From assembly GCF_027214005.1 (NCBI RefSeq), contig NZ_JAPWGY010000002.1, forward strand, positions 310,001 to 374,000: DNA of 64,000 nucleotides. The letters are read 5' to 3'. Of this stretch, positions 1 through 9,878 are shown piece by piece. Within the stretch, counting starts at the first letter, position 1; each line of letters opens with the position of its first letter. Origin of the DNA: Kiloniella laminariae (GTDB lineage Bacteria > Pseudomonadota > Alphaproteobacteria > Kiloniellales > Kiloniellaceae). Below the pieces are notes generated by a model. The model searched no databases and had not been told where the DNA came from. It was given only the letters and a program-made list of their open reading frames with translations. The position numbers and the translations under genes were made by a program.

Positions 1-26
1 CTGTTAGCGCGATAAGGATTTTCGCA

Positions 27-194
27 ATGGCTAAACCGGCTACACAACTGATTCGCATGGTAAGCACCGCGGACACTGGTTACTTCTATGTTGCCAAGAA
101 AAACCCGCGCACGCTTACTGAAAAACTCGAGCTGCGTAAGTACGACCCAGTCGCACGCAAGCACGTAGTTTTCAAAGAAGCGAAAATGAAATAA
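27..194 (+). CDS. rpmG: 50S ribosomal protein L33
   Basis: Small basic protein of the large ribosomal subunit. The 55-codon frame starts [20 protein letters not shown] and ends in [10 protein letters not shown], the usual length and pattern for the alphaproteobacterial L33 form that lacks the zinc-binding cysteines. A GATAAGGATT stretch just upstream serves as ribosome-binding site. It is followed 18 nt later by a strong intrinsic terminator, so it looks monocistronic or last in its transcript. Identification is firm. Confidence 0.93.
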   Translation: MAKPATQLIRMVSTADTGYFYVAKKNPRTLTEKLELRKYDPVARKHVVFKEAKMK

Positions 195-212
195 AACTGA
201 ATTTCAGTTCAC

Positions 213-242
213 AAAAAAGGCTGCCTTACGGCAGCCTTTTTT
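213..242 (+). terminator. Intrinsic terminator after rpmG
   Basis: A perfect 13-bp stem (AAAAAAGGCTGCC / GGCAGCCTTTTTT) closes on a TTAC loop and ends in a T run. Because the arms are A-rich and T-rich it could also work for transcripts arriving on the minus strand from pleD. Confidence 0.9.
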
Positions 243-343
243 GTTTGCGCTAAATGTTGTTTCAAAAACACGCCCAGTCTGGTCCCGTCAGGCAACCGAT
301 CACGGGTAATCTGTTTCGGATTATTATTAAGAGCCGCCTCTCT

Positions 344-1753
344 TCAAGGGGTGTTTGTAAGCCCGCTTACTGTCGGTCCAGAATGCTCGACACATACACA
401 GTTCCGGCCCAGAGACTTCGCCTCATACAAAGCCGTATCAGCCCTATTTAGCAAACTGTCCGCCATCTCCATCGGATCCGAGGTCGTCGCCACACCTACC
501 GAGACCGTAATTGTCAGCGGCGTTGAAGAACCCGGTATTTCAATCGGTGTCTCCCCAATCCTCATCCGGATACGTTCCGCCACCGTAAAGGCCTGTTCTG
601 TTGTCGCACTCGGCATGACAACAACAAACTCTTCCCCACCATAACGGGCCAGCATATCAAAGTCTCTGATCGCATCCGTAACACGTCGGGCCAGCACCTT
701 GAGCACTTCATCTCCACTGGCATGCCCATAGGTGTCATTTACGTTCTTGAAATGATCAATATCAAACATCAACGCCGAAACCGGCTTGGCTGTCTCGGCA
801 ATTTCCATGACAGCACGATCAAGGTGGGCGTTCATATAGCGACGATTGAAGACCCCCGTTAAGGGGTCAGTATAGGCCAGAGCAACACTCTTTTTGAGTA
901 TATCAGTCAAACGATCATGATACCGGCGGCGCTTGATCTGTGTTTTGCAGCGGGCGCGCAGCTCGTTCGGGTCAATCGGTTTGACCAGATAATCTGTAAC
1001 ACCGATATCCAGGCCTTTGGCAAGCTGGGAAAGGTTTTCCTCTTCAAGAACAAGCAAGATAGGAACATGCCGGGTTTCTTCATGGGCTCTCAGCTGGGAG
1101 CAAAGCCGCAACCCGTCTTCTCCACCGAGATCAAGGGCAACGATGAAGAGGTCATAGCTGTTTTCCTTCCCAAGATCGATCACTTCAGAAGGTTTTCTCG
1201 CATGATCAACATTATGATCCAGCTCGCGCAGGAAGTTCATAATCTTGCTTGCGGTTAAATCGTTTGTTTCGGCCAGAAGGATATTTGCATTTGCAATTGC
1301 AGCTTCATCGTCAGTATCTGCACCGGACAGAGAAGCAAAGCGGGACGAAGCTTCCTGACGAACCCGCAATTCATCTGTCATCATTTTCAGGCGAACAAGA
1401 GAGCGGACACGGGCAAAGAGGGCGACATCATTCAAGGGCTTGGTCAGAAAGTCGTCTGCCCCGACCTCCAAACCTCTCACCCGGTCACTGACTTCACTCA
1501 AAGCCGTGACCATGACAATCGGAATATGACGCATCTTGGGGTCGTTCTTCAGGCGCCTGCAGACTTCATATCCGTCCATTCCAGGCATCATCACATCCAG
1601 AAGGATGATATCGGGCATTTCCTTGGCGGCTATATCTAGGGCTGACTGGCCATCAGAAGCAGTGATAACTTCGAAATACTCTGCCATCAACTTGGCTTCA
1701 AGAAGCCTTACGTTAGCAGGTATGTCGTCTACGACCAGAATCCTTGCCGCCAT
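344..1753 (-). CDS. pleD: PleD-type response regulator diguanylate cyclase
   Basis: Makes cyclic di-GMP from two GTP and couples polar cell development to phosphorelay signalling. The 469-residue protein has the PleD order REC1-REC2-GGDEF. REC1 begins ILVVDDIPANVRLLEAKL with the phospho-acceptor Asp in LLDVMMPG and the conserved Lys in TKP. The second REC-like domain (about 150-275) is the dimerisation adaptor. The cyclase domain (about 295-455) carries the catalytic GGEEF and an RDFD inhibitory (RxxD) site five residues before it, so product inhibition is expected. It lies 34 bp downstream of divK on the same strand, the classic alphaproteobacterial cell-cycle pair. Confidence 0.95.
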   Translation of the reverse strand: MAARILVVDDIPANVRLLEAKLMAEYFEVITASDGQSALDIAAKEMPDIILLDVMMPGMDGYEVCRRLKNDPKMRHIPIVMVTALSEVSDRVRGLEVGADDFLTKPLNDVALFARVRSLVRLKMMTDELRVRQEASSRFASLSGADTDDEAAIANANILLAETNDLTASKIMNFLRELDHNVDHARKPSEVIDLGKENSYDLFIVALDLGGEDGLRLCSQLRAHEETRHVPILLVLEEENLSQLAKGLDIGVTDYLVKPIDPNELRARCKTQIKRRRYHDRLTDILKKSVALAYTDPLTGVFNRRYMNAHLDRAVMEIAETAKPVSALMFDIDHFKNVNDTYGHASGDEVLKVLARRVTDAIRDFDMLARYGGEEFVVVMPSATTEQAFTVAERIRMRIGETPIEIPGSSTPLTITVSVGVATTSDPMEMADSLLNRADTALYEAKSLGRNCVCVEHSGPTVSGLTNTP

Positions 1754-1787
1754 GAATATCGTACTCTTTCACTAATCGATTACAGAT

Positions 1788-2165
1788 CTATCTCAGGAAA
1801 CGCTCAACAGTCTCCAAAAATTTGGTAACTGAAATCGGCTTGGGAATATAGGCTTCACACCCGCCTTCCCTGATTTTTTCTTCATCACCTTTCATTGCAA
1901 ACGCCGTTACGGCAATTACCGGAATTGCCCGTAAGTTATCATCTTCTTTCAGCCATTTCGTGACTTCAAGTCCGGAAACCTCGGGTAACTGGATATCCAT
2001 AAGAATGAGGTCAGGTTTATGTGTCCGAGCGATTGAAAGTGCCTCCATACCATCTTTGGATTGCAGGATGTTATACCCCTGCGCCTCCAGCAAATCATGG
2101 AAAAGCTTCATGTTGAGTTCGTTGTCTTCAACAACGAGTACCGTTTTTGCTGTGCTGTCCTGCAT
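1788..2165 (-). CDS. divK: Single-domain response regulator DivK
   Basis: Stand-alone receiver protein that relays phosphate between the DivJ/PleC-type kinases and controls the CtrA pathway. The start is the ATG at 2165 ([20 protein letters not shown]), giving 125 residues, the usual DivK length; the frame stays open further upstream but that part has no family similarity. Receiver landmarks are VVEDN, the phospho-acceptor Asp in [13 protein letters not shown], the Thr in AVTAF and the Lys in IPKPIS. Transcribed with pleD. Confidence 0.93.
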   Translation of the reverse strand: MQDSTAKTVLVVEDNELNMKLFHDLLEAQGYNILQSKDGMEALSIARTHKPDLILMDIQLPEVSGLEVTKWLKEDDNLRAIPVIAVTAFAMKGDEEKIREGGCEAYIPKPISVTKFLETVERFLR

Positions 2166-2366
2166 AGATGAGTCCCGACGATGCCTCCAAATTGCACATC
2201 GCCTGAAAACGATGCACAAAACCAAATCACCCGTGTGATGATTATTACAGATATTAGATTTGACAATACCCTTGAATACCAAAGTACTCAACTTTAGTTA
2301 ACATAAGGTAACGCAAATAATTTGCTTTTTAATAAAAAGGTATTTTTTTCTAACGTTTTTTAAGGA

Positions 2367-2385
2367 CTTAAATACGTGATTTAAG
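2367..2385. promoter_or_regulatory. Palindrome between divergent divK and dinB
   Basis: CTTAAAT-N5-ATTTAAG is a perfect 7-bp inverted repeat in the A+T-rich 346-bp divergent region between divK and dinB. It has the size and symmetry of a dimeric repressor site. It is not a canonical alphaproteobacterial LexA box (GTTC-N7-GTTC) nor a CtrA box (TTAA-N7-TTAA), so the binding protein is unknown. Confidence 0.4.
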
Positions 2386-2511
2386 CCATTTATCCCATCC
2401 TGGACTGTTAATTTTCCAGCCGGGATTCCCTTCACGACTTTCATTACAGCGGCTTGCCAATACAAGAACAAAAAGGATATAAAAAGAGAACATTATCGAG
2501 AATGATTCTGG

Positions 2512-3813
2512 ATGCCTGTTCTTTGCCGAGACTGTTATTATTGGCTTGATGAAACCCCTGCCAAGGAACACCGCCCCAAACGCTGTTCCCGCTGCAACTC
2601 TCCGCGTCTGATTATTCATTCAGAACTCGCAGAGCTCACCCTCGCACATCTGGATTGCGATGCTTTTTTTGCCAGCGTTGAAAAACGGGACAACCCGGAA
2701 CTGCGCGACAAACCCCTTATCATAGGGGGAGGAAAACGGGGTGTTGTCTCCACGGCCTGTTATCTTGCGCGCCTTTATGGTGTTCGCTCGGCAATGCCGA
2801 TGTACAAGGCCCTAAAAGCCTGTCCCAAGGCCATTGTAATCCGTCCCGATCTATCGAAATACCGCGAAACGGGCCTCAAGGTGCGGGCGATGATGCAAGA
2901 CCTTACCCCGCTTGTAGAACCGCTCTCGATTGACGAGGCTTTTCTTGATCTCTCGGGGACAGAGAAACTGCACGGACAATATGCAGCGATTACACTGGTC
3001 AAACTGGCAAAAAATATCGAAACGCAGATAGGTATTTCGGCTTCAATCGGCCTGAGCTACAACAAATCCATGGCGAAGATTGCTTCCGATCTCGACAAGC
3101 CACGGGGTTTTTCTGTGCTGGGAAGAAGTAACACCCGGGAATTTCTACACGAACAGCCCGTTCGCATGATCTGGGGTGTCGGAAAAAGTCTTGAGCAACA
3201 GCTCCTCAGGGATGGTCTGCGGCAAATCAAGGATCTTCTTCCCCTTACCGAAGAAGAGCTGGTTTTGAAATATGGCCTGATCGGCAAACGTCTTTTCCAT
3301 TTCGCCCGCGGGGAAGACGGTCGAAGTGTAACAGCTTCTTCCCCGACAAAAAGTATATCGAATGAAACAACCTTCAATGACGACCTCGGCGATTTTCAAA
3401 CCCTTGCCGATATTCTCTGGTCTCTTTGTGAGAATGTTTCTGCCAGTATGAAAAAAAAGAACTATGCAGCCTCGACGATCAACCTGAAACTCAAGACCTC
3501 GGACTTCAGGCAAATCTCCCGCAGCCGTAAATGTTTCAGCCCGACCCAACTTGCGGAAGAGCTGTACCAGACCACCCTGCCACTTCTCAAAGAACTCTGT
3601 AACGGTCAGAAATTCCGGCTCCTCGGCGTTGGCGGCAGTGATCTGGTTTCGGCCGAATTTGCCGATCCTCCCGACCTGCTTGATCCAGAAAAAGAAAAGC
3701 GGAAAAAGATTGAAAAGGCTCTTGATGCTGTCAGAAACAAGCTTGGACAAGAAAGCATTATCAAAGGCCGCTCTTTCAAGAAGCCGTCACCCAAGCCAGA
3801 GTCAGACAGATGA
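2512..3813 (+). CDS. dinB: DNA polymerase IV (Y-family) with N-terminal zinc ribbon
   Basis: Error-prone translesion polymerase. Residues 5-30 form a CxxC...CxxC zinc-ribbon-like head (CRDC ... CSRC) typical of an alphaproteobacterial DinB subgroup and absent from the E. coli protein. The polymerase body follows: DCDAFFASVE (catalytic Asp), YLARLYGVRSAMPM, and SIDEAFLDLSG with the second pair of acidic residues, then the helix-hairpin-helix region and little finger. At 433 residues it is longer than E. coli Pol IV because of this head and a basic C-terminal tail that may reach the sliding clamp. It stands divergent from divK; no LexA box was identified upstream. Confidence 0.93.
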   Translation: MPVLCRDCYYWLDETPAKEHRPKRCSRCNSPRLIIHSELAELTLAHLDCDAFFASVEKRDNPELRDKPLIIGGGKRGVVSTACYLARLYGVRSAMPMYKALKACPKAIVIRPDLSKYRETGLKVRAMMQDLTPLVEPLSIDEAFLDLSGTEKLHGQYAAITLVKLAKNIETQIGISASIGLSYNKSMAKIASDLDKPRGFSVLGRSNTREFLHEQPVRMIWGVGKSLEQQLLRDGLRQIKDLLPLTEEELVLKYGLIGKRLFHFARGEDGRSVTASSPTKSISNETTFNDDLGDFQTLADILWSLCENVSASMKKKNYAASTINLKLKTSDFRQISRSRKCFSPTQLAEELYQTTLPLLKELCNGQKFRLLGVGGSDLVSAEFADPPDLLDPEKEKRKKIEKALDAVRNKLGQESIIKGRSFKKPSPKPESDR

Positions 3814-3829
3814 TTGATTTTACGCACCA

Positions 3830-4687
3830 TCACTCACAGACCGGTGTCGGAATTTCTTCAAACCTGATCATCTCGCCTGACACACTAAATTCTCCGAAAT
3901 CCAGCAGGATTTCAGTTACAACACCGTTTTCATACAGCAACAGGGACTGTTCCTGGATGGGCAGTGGCGTGTCTTCCAGCTGTTCGTAATACGCTAGAAA
4001 CACACGCCAGGAACGGCTGTCCGAAAGTTCCGGAGCACGAACGCCCCGATCTTCTGCAGGTACAATCGCAACGGAAACATTAAAGACCTCAAGATCACCT
4101 GTTCCATCAAAGACAGGAAGGAAGAGGCTGCTTTGCCCCTCCCTGGCAGCTGAAATAATCTCGGACAGAAATTCAGTGGGAAAGATTGCAGAACCAACTT
4201 CCATCTGAGAGATTTCCGGTTGGGACAACTCAACCTTCAGCCCCTCACCTTCCCCCTGGCGGCTAGCCTTGCCGACAACACTGTGTTGAACAGCATCCGC
4301 GCCTGTTTCATGGACAGCAAAACGCAAGACTGTACCGTCACGTGACTCCCAGGTGCTGAAGCCCAGCGCAAATTCATGAACCCCGCCGTCGGCATAACCA
4401 ACGCGCATCTCCAGTTCATTTTTGGTTAGCCACCCCTTGCAATCGCCACTCCAGTCATAACGGATAAATCCGTTCATGTTACTGACCTGCCCCTGTTCCG
4501 AGGAGTGCAGCCTCAGGTCATAAACTGCTTTGTGCGGCAGAAAAGCAGATTGCAGCCGACTACTTGCCTCTGCTGTTGTTATAAGCCCCATGCCTCCGGC
4601 AAGCACCATCAGGGGAATAACGAGCCAGTTCCCCCCACCAATACAGACCTTCGGTAATCTCGGAATAGTACCCATCAAGAACTTCAC
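3830..4687 (-). CDS. eipB: EipB-family periplasmic cell-envelope integrity protein (DUF1849)
   Basis: Periplasmic spiral-barrel protein needed for envelope integrity in Brucella-type alphaproteobacteria. The 285-residue product has a hydrophobic N-terminal segment (about 20-40, ending TTAEASS) consistent with an export signal. The family pattern follows: LPHKAVYDLRL, a GDCKGW cysteine, FPTEFLSEIISAAREG, and a second cysteine three residues from the conserved end (PTPVCE); these two cysteines match the pair that forms a disulfide in EipB. It converges on dinB with a 16-bp gap. The family call rests on motif memory, not a search. Confidence 0.8.
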   Translation of the reverse strand: MKFLMGTIPRLPKVCIGGGNWLVIPLMVLAGGMGLITTAEASSRLQSAFLPHKAVYDLRLHSSEQGQVSNMNGFIRYDWSGDCKGWLTKNELEMRVGYADGGVHEFALGFSTWESRDGTVLRFAVHETGADAVQHSVVGKASRQGEGEGLKVELSQPEISQMEVGSAIFPTEFLSEIISAAREGQSSLFLPVFDGTGDLEVFNVSVAIVPAEDRGVRAPELSDSRSWRVFLAYYEQLEDTPLPIQEQSLLLYENGVVTEILLDFGEFSVSGEMIRFEEIPTPVCE

Positions 4688-4998
4688 TTTTTAAACTGGA
4701 ATTAACCATAGGTATCTTGTCATAACACAGAAGGGAAAACCTTCAGGTATTTTTCCGTTTCTGTTGCTATGATTTTTCCCACCCTGATCGCACGACGGAC
4801 GATAGTAATAGGTTGCAAGTCACGTGCAATTATTGCCTCTCTCCCTGCAATTAACGCCCCCTGCACTGCAGGATTTTGGAAATAGTGTTTTTCCCGCGCC
4901 CGTCCACAAGAGAATACTTCATATAAAACAAATCGTTAATGCCACCTCACGTTATGGCACCTAATTTGCTTCACCCAAGGCATATTACGTGAACAGCA
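4688..4998. other. Intergenic region, eipB / GGDEF gene (divergent)
   Basis: These 311 bp separate the divergent eipB and GGDEF genes and must hold both promoters. No small ORF with a ribosome-binding site, no RNA gene and no convincing sigma-70 pair was seen. Confidence 0.5.
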
Positions 4999-5748
4999 AT
5001 GGTGGTAAACGTGAGCTATACAGAAGCATTCAACAGCTTTGAGACACTCAACGCAGCAGCATTCGATAACGCCGACAATGCTCAACGCTCTTCGGACAGG
5101 GAAAATCTCATGTTCCGGCTCAGACGCATTGCTTACTCACGCCCCAACGGCAACAAACGCATTTCAGATCAGCAGATTCTGGAACTGCTTGAAGCCGCGG
5201 CGCTTGCAGAACAGACGCTGTCAGAGCAGCAGGAAAGGATCAGATTTCTTGAAACCCTTTCCATCACGGACGAACTGACAGGCCTCCTGAATCGTCGCGG
5301 CTTTCAACGTGAACTAGACCGCACGCTTAACCGGGCCGCAAGAACATCAGAACAAGGCGTTCTCGTCATCTGTGACATGGATTATTTTAAATCCATCAAT
5401 GACACCTATGGCCATCTCGCCGGGGATTGTGTTTTGAAAAAAACCGCCCATACACTTGTTAAACACTGTCGCAAAAGTGATTACATCGCCCGGCTCAGCG
5501 GCGATGAGTTTGCTGTGTTGATGACCAACACACCCGCTGGACAGGTCGTGCCCGTCATCAGCAAATTAAGCAAGGTGCTCAATCGCCTGATCGTGGATTG
5601 GGGCCAGCATAAAATCCCTGTTTCGGTCAGCGTGGGGCACGAAACCTATACAGCAAGCAGTACATCTTCACATTTGCTCTATATGGCAGATCGTTCAATG
5701 TACCTGAACAAGGGCACGGCCCTTACAAAAGACCAGAGCACACGATAA
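4999..5748 (+). CDS. GGDEF-domain diguanylate cyclase (SGDEF variant)
   Basis: Probable soluble diguanylate cyclase of 249 residues. The N-terminal ~80 residues are helical with a coiled-coil-like stretch (LLEAAALAEQTLSEQQERIRF) and no recognisable sensor domain. The cyclase domain starts at about residue 88 with the usual TDELTGLLNRRGF. The active-site signature reads SGDEF instead of GGDEF, and RKSD five residues before it fits the inhibitory RxxD site. SGDEF variants can be active, so activity is likely but not assured. There is no good Shine-Dalgarno before the ATG at 4999; the start is uncertain. A strong terminator follows. Confidence 0.85.
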   Translation: MVVNVSYTEAFNSFETLNAAAFDNADNAQRSSDRENLMFRLRRIAYSRPNGNKRISDQQILELLEAAALAEQTLSEQQERIRFLETLSITDELTGLLNRRGFQRELDRTLNRAARTSEQGVLVICDMDYFKSINDTYGHLAGDCVLKKTAHTLVKHCRKSDYIARLSGDEFAVLMTNTPAGQVVPVISKLSKVLNRLIVDWGQHKIPVSVSVGHETYTASSTSSHLLYMADRSMYLNKGTALTKDQSTR

Positions 5749-5762
5749 AGCAAGACTTATAC

Positions 5763-5811
5763 GCCCCAAAAAAAGAGCCTGACATCTAAATCAGGGCTCT
5801 TTTTTTGGGGC
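5763..5811. terminator. Bidirectional intrinsic terminator
   Basis: A stem of about 20 bp (GCCCCAAAAAAAGAGCCTGA on the left arm, its complement with one bulged G on the right) around an 8-nt loop. The A7 and T7 tracts make it work for the GGDEF gene on plus and the lipoprotein gene on minus, which converge here. Confidence 0.88.
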
Positions 5812-5847
5812 AAAACATGGGATAAAGGGCTCTATCCCATGGAATGG

Positions 5848-6348
5848 CTATTTGCTAAAACTCAACGGCTGTACTCTGTCAGCAAGATAATCCGCACCAC
5901 CGAACAGTTCAACGGCAAAGGCATCAGAAATAATCTGCTCCTGATAAAGGTGATCCGTCTTACTGCCGATCTCTTCAATATCCTGCGCATAAGAAGAGGA
6001 AACAGCCGGATCGACTGCGCCTTTTTGCGCATCCTCTGCAAAGTAGCTAATAGAGGTCTCAAAATCAGAAACAGCGGCGATTTCAACTTCATCCACAGGA
6101 GAAAGTGGCTCCAGTGTCACTTCCGCAGTTTCAAAATCGCTATACTCGTCACAGAGATCCCCCTCCATAATGCGAATCAGGGCACAGTCCTGTTGGGCCA
6201 CGGCTGATATCCCGTGGTCTGTCAGTGTTTTCCCACTAAAGAAATAACTCGCAACATCAACAGCAATTGATGCAACCCCAATTGCCGGAGGCAATGCACA
6301 ACCTGACAAGGTAAAAGCCAGAGCTGCGGCTACGGAAAATCGACGCAT
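5848..6348 (-). CDS. Small lipoprotein, conserved alphaproteobacterial hypothetical
   Basis: 166-residue protein with a lipoprotein signal peptide: MRRF, a hydrophobic stretch, then the lipobox LSGC with Cys at residue 17. After it come a short hydrophobic segment and a conserved-looking block, SGKTLTDHGISAVAQQDCALIRIM...GDLCDEY, with two cysteines. I recall similar blocks in lipoproteins from other alphaproteobacteria but know no function. The C-terminal half is acidic. The gene follows aspS on the same strand but behind a terminator, so it has its own promoter in the 250-bp gap. Confidence 0.8.
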   Translation of the reverse strand: MRRFSVAAALAFTLSGCALPPAIGVASIAVDVASYFFSGKTLTDHGISAVAQQDCALIRIMEGDLCDEYSDFETAEVTLEPLSPVDEVEIAAVSDFETSISYFAEDAQKGAVDPAVSSSYAQDIEEIGSKTDHLYQEQIISDAFAVELFGGADYLADRVQPLSFSK

Positions 6349-6494
6349 TCTGTTCCCCCCAGAACAAACTTAAACATTTGAGAATCATGAGTCATTTTCG
6401 AATTCAGCGCAACCTCTAACATGGTTAAAGCTAAAATTTGTTCTAAATTTCGACTCCAGGAGGAAAATCCCGCACCCCGCCCCAACTCCCGCGA

Positions 6495-6534
6495 GTCAAA
6501 AATGCCCTGACACAAAGGCCAGGGCATTTTTGAC
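6495..6534 (-). terminator. Intrinsic terminator after aspS
   Basis: A perfect 15-bp stem, GTCAAAAATGCCCTG and its complement, around a 10-nt loop about 60 nt beyond the aspS stop codon. The T-rich arm follows the stem core in the minus-strand direction. Confidence 0.85.
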
Positions 6535-6595
6535 AGACAAACGGTTTTCTTTTTATCAGAAACTCAAGATCGAGAAGCCGATAAAAGAAAACAGA

Positions 6596-8383
6596 TTACT
6601 TTTTCTCTTCCAGCGGCAGATCCAGCTTGATGTGCAGTTCGCGCAACCGGGCAGGATCGATCTCTGCTGGTGCCTGCATCAATGGATCTTCAGCTTTGCC
6701 ATTCATCGGGAAGGCAATAACTTCACGGATATTCGGCTCGTCTGCCAGCATCATGACCATACGGTCAACACCCGGTGCAGAGCCACCATGTGGAGGAGCT
6801 CCAAACTTGAATGCTGACAGCATACCGCCAAAGCTCTCTTCAACATCCTTGTTGCTGTAGCCAGCCACTTCAAAGGCCTTGTACATGATGTCAGGACGGT
6901 GGTTACGAATGGCCCCTGAGGAAAGCTCGATACCGTTACAGACGATATCATACTGATAGGCATTGATTGTGAGCGGGTCCTGCCCTTCCAGAGCTTCCAT
7001 CCCGCCTTGGGGCATGGAGAAAGGATTGTGGCTGAAATCGATCTTGCCTGTTTCTTCGTCCAGTTCGAACATAGGAAAGTCAACAATCCAGCAAAACTTG
7101 AAGATATCCTTCTCGAGCAGATCGAGATCATGTCCGAGCTTGATCCGGACCTGGCCGGCAAATTTTGCAGCTGCCAGCTCTTTATCACAGGTGAAGAAAA
7201 CAGCATCACCATTGTTGAGGCCTGCCAGTTCCTTGATATGTGCCAAACGTTCATCATCAAGATTTTTGGCTATCGGTCCTTTCGGAACACCATCCTTATC
7301 AAAGATAATGTACCCCAGTCCCGCAGCGCCTTCTTTCCGTGCCCAGTCATTCAGCTTGTCAAAGAAACTACGTGGGTTGGCTGCAGCCCCCGGAGCAGGT
7401 ACCGCACGAACAACAGAGCCTGCTTCAACAGAACGGGCAAAGATACCAAAGCCGGAACCACGGAAAGCTTCTGTCACATCACTGATGATAATCGGGTTGC
7501 GCAGGTCAGGTTTGTCAGATCCATATTTCGCCATTGATTCCGCATAAGGAATACGAACAAATGGATAAGGTGTTACTTTGCGTCCATCAGCAAACTCTTC
7601 AAACACATCGTGCAATACAGGTTCAATGGCATTAAATACATCGTCCTGTGTAACATAGCTCATTTCGAAATCGAGTTGATAAAACTCGCCTGGCGAGCGG
7701 TCGGCACGGCTGTCCTCATCCCGGAAACAGGGGGCAATCTGAAAATAACGATCAACACCGCCGACCATCAACAGCTGCTTGAACATTTGGGGAGCCTGCG
7801 GCAGGGCATAGAACTTGCCAGGATGGATACGACTTGGCACCAGGAAGTCCCGGGCCCCTTCAGGGCTTGAAGCCGTAAGAATAGGAGTCTGAATTTCCTG
7901 GAAATTCTGTTCAATCATCCGGCGACGCAGCGAGGCAATCACATTCGAGCGCAGCTTCAGTTTCTTGACCATCTTCTCGCGACGCAGGTCAAGGTAACGA
8001 TAGCGCAAACGGGTGTCTTCACCAGCATCTTCGTCAGAATTCACCTGCAGTGGCAAAACATCAGCCCGGGACTGAATGGTCAACTCCTGAGCCCGGATTT
8101 CAATTTCACCCGTCGGCAATGTCGGGTTTACAGTCTCTGCTGTTCGGGCAACGACCTCACCGGTAATCGTAATCACCGACTCAACACGTGTTCCTTCCAG
8201 TTCCTGGAACAACGGGCTGGATACATCGACAACACACTGGGTGATACCAAAGCTGTCGCGCAGATCCACAAAAAGCAGCTGTCCGTGATCGCGCTTGCGG
8301 TGAACCCAACCGGAAAGCCGTACCTGCTGGCCCTTGTCTGAAAGGCGCAGTTCTGCACAGTTATGGGAACGATAAGGATGCAT
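6596..8383 (-). CDS. aspS: Aspartyl-tRNA synthetase (class II)
   Basis: Charges tRNA-Asp, and tRNA-Asn if the enzyme is non-discriminating. The start is the ATG at 8383 ([20 protein letters not shown]), preceded by an AGGAAATATC site; the frame runs open for 141 more codons upstream without similarity. The 595 residues comprise the OB-fold anticodon domain ([20 protein letters not shown]), class II motif 2 ([22 protein letters not shown]), the bacterial GAD-type insertion, and motif 3 ([14 protein letters not shown]). Monocistronic, closed by a terminator. Confidence 0.95.
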   Translation of the reverse strand: MHPYRSHNCAELRLSDKGQQVRLSGWVHRKRDHGQLLFVDLRDSFGITQCVVDVSSPLFQELEGTRVESVITITGEVVARTAETVNPTLPTGEIEIRAQELTIQSRADVLPLQVNSDEDAGEDTRLRYRYLDLRREKMVKKLKLRSNVIASLRRRMIEQNFQEIQTPILTASSPEGARDFLVPSRIHPGKFYALPQAPQMFKQLLMVGGVDRYFQIAPCFRDEDSRADRSPGEFYQLDFEMSYVTQDDVFNAIEPVLHDVFEEFADGRKVTPYPFVRIPYAESMAKYGSDKPDLRNPIIISDVTEAFRGSGFGIFARSVEAGSVVRAVPAPGAAANPRSFFDKLNDWARKEGAAGLGYIIFDKDGVPKGPIAKNLDDERLAHIKELAGLNNGDAVFFTCDKELAAAKFAGQVRIKLGHDLDLLEKDIFKFCWIVDFPMFELDEETGKIDFSHNPFSMPQGGMEALEGQDPLTINAYQYDIVCNGIELSSGAIRNHRPDIMYKAFEVAGYSNKDVEESFGGMLSAFKFGAPPHGGSAPGVDRMVMMLADEPNIREVIAFPMNGKAEDPLMQAPAEIDPARLRELHIKLDLPLEEKK

Positions 8384-8726
8384 GATATTTCCTTTGGCAT
8401 TAGCTTCGGTATTAAAGCAGAAACAGGGTTCGACAAGATTTCCTTCAGCTGCAGAGTACACCTTCCCAAAAACCGGAAGGCCCCTGTTCCAGGACAGGAT
8501 TCTTGCAACTGATTCGGTGACATTGGCAAAGCCTGAATATTTCCGTTGGAAAAAGGCATTCACAGCGGCTTTTGTCAAGGTATTGGCACGCACCTTTGGG
8601 ATAAAGTACAATAAAAAAAGACAATAAATACCCGTAAAAACTTCCCGGCCAGAAAAATCAAACTGGAATCGAAGCTTTTCAACATTGCCCTTTCTAAGCT
8701 CGAAACAGCCAAGTATAGTCGGGCGC
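8384..8726. other. Intergenic region, aspS / rnd (divergent)
   Basis: 343 bp between the divergent aspS and rnd starts. It is open in the aspS frame but the translation has low-complexity composition with no recognisable domain. It must contain both promoters; no convincing -35/-10 pair was found. Confidence 0.5.
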
Positions 8727-9878
8727 ATGACCCTGATTACATCCAGCCAAGAACTTTCGGACCTCTGCAAGGAACTTGCAAAATCCGAAGTCATAACAGT
8801 AGACACAGAGTTTCTTCGCGACCAGACCTACTGGCCGAAGCTCTGTCTGGTGCAACTTGCCGACGCAAACCATTTTGCAGCGGTTGATGTTCTTGCTCCA
8901 GACATCGAGCTGGAACCTCTATACGACCTGATGAGAAACTCCGCAGTATTGAAGGTTTTCCATTCTGCCCGCCAGGATCTGGAAATTTTTTATCTCTTGA
9001 TGGATGAAGTACCTCAACCGCTGTTTGATACCCAGCTTGCTGCGATGGTCTGCGGATTTGGAGATTCAATCGGTTACGATAATCTGGCACGCCAGTTGAT
9101 CAATCAGGAAATTGACAAATCAGCCCGCTTTGCTGACTGGTCTCGCCGCCCCTTGACCCCGAAACAGATTTCCTATGCGCTTTCAGATGTCACACATCTG
9201 CGGGATATTTATGCCAAGCTGCGGGAACAGATAGATAAAAGTGGCCGTGAACACTGGCTGCGCGAGGAGATGGCAATTCTTGAAAACCCCCAAACCTATC
9301 AACAGGACCCTGAACGTTCCTGGCTGAGGCTGAAAACCAGGTCAAACGACCGCCGGTATCTGGCCATTCTAAAAGAACTCGCCGCCTGGCGGGAAAGAGA
9401 AGCCCAGCGCCGAAACACACCGCGTAGCCGGGTCATCAAGGATGAACAGCTCTACGACATTGCTTCGAACCGGCCGACGACGGCAAAAGACCTCGCGAAG
9501 ACACGGGGGGTTTCTCCCGATATGGCGGATGGACGCCTGGGTCGCGAGATACTTTCTGCGATTGAAATCGCCATGCAGTTGCCAAAAGCAGACTGCCCGG
9601 CACCAAAAGAGAGACCTCCCCACAACAATGGCCTGGCTGCTATTGTCGATCTTCTCAAAGTCCTTTTGAAACAGTGTTGTGACGAATATGATGTGGCCCA
9701 GAAGCTGATCGCCAACGGCAGTGATCTGGAGCTGATTGCTTCCGATGACAATGCAGATGTCCCGGCACTTTCTGGATGGCGGCGTGAGGTCTTTGGAGAA
9801 AAAGCCCTGCGTCTGAAACAGGGACTCGTTGCACTGAGCATCAAGGATGGAAAGCTTGTTGTGGAGGATCTTGGGTAA
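8727..9878 (+). CDS. rnd: Ribonuclease D
   Basis: 3'-5' exoribonuclease acting in tRNA 3' maturation. The start is taken at 8727 ([20 protein letters not shown]), where family similarity begins. DEDD-family exonuclease motifs are visible: [13 protein letters not shown] (Exo I), [11 protein letters not shown] (Exo II) and [13 protein letters not shown] (Exo III). One or two HRDC-like helical domains follow (about 200-380). The length of 383 residues is normal. It is divergent from aspS and its 3' end overlaps the next gene by 32 bp. Confidence 0.93.
   Translation: MTLITSSQELSDLCKELAKSEVITVDTEFLRDQTYWPKLCLVQLADANHFAAVDVLAPDIELEPLYDLMRNSAVLKVFHSARQDLEIFYLLMDEVPQPLFDTQLAAMVCGFGDSIGYDNLARQLINQEIDKSARFADWSRRPLTPKQISYALSDVTHLRDIYAKLREQIDKSGREHWLREEMAILENPQTYQQDPERSWLRLKTRSNDRRYLAILKELAAWREREAQRRNTPRSRVIKDEQLYDIASNRPTTAKDLAKTRGVSPDMADGRLGREILSAIEIAMQLPKADCPAPKERPPHNNGLAAIVDLLKVLLKQCCDEYDVAQKLIANGSDLELIASDDNADVPALSGWRREVFGEKALRLKQGLVALSIKDGKLVVEDLG

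Noticed and set aside
2450-2520. LexA box upstream of dinB
   Set aside because: GAAC half-sites occur but none has the N7 spacing of the alphaproteobacterial LexA motif.
8384-8806. 140-residue N-terminal extension of AspRS (open frame to 8806)
   Set aside because: The extra translation has no domain, crosses the rnd start on the other strand, and the ATG at 8383 has a ribosome-binding site and matches the family start.
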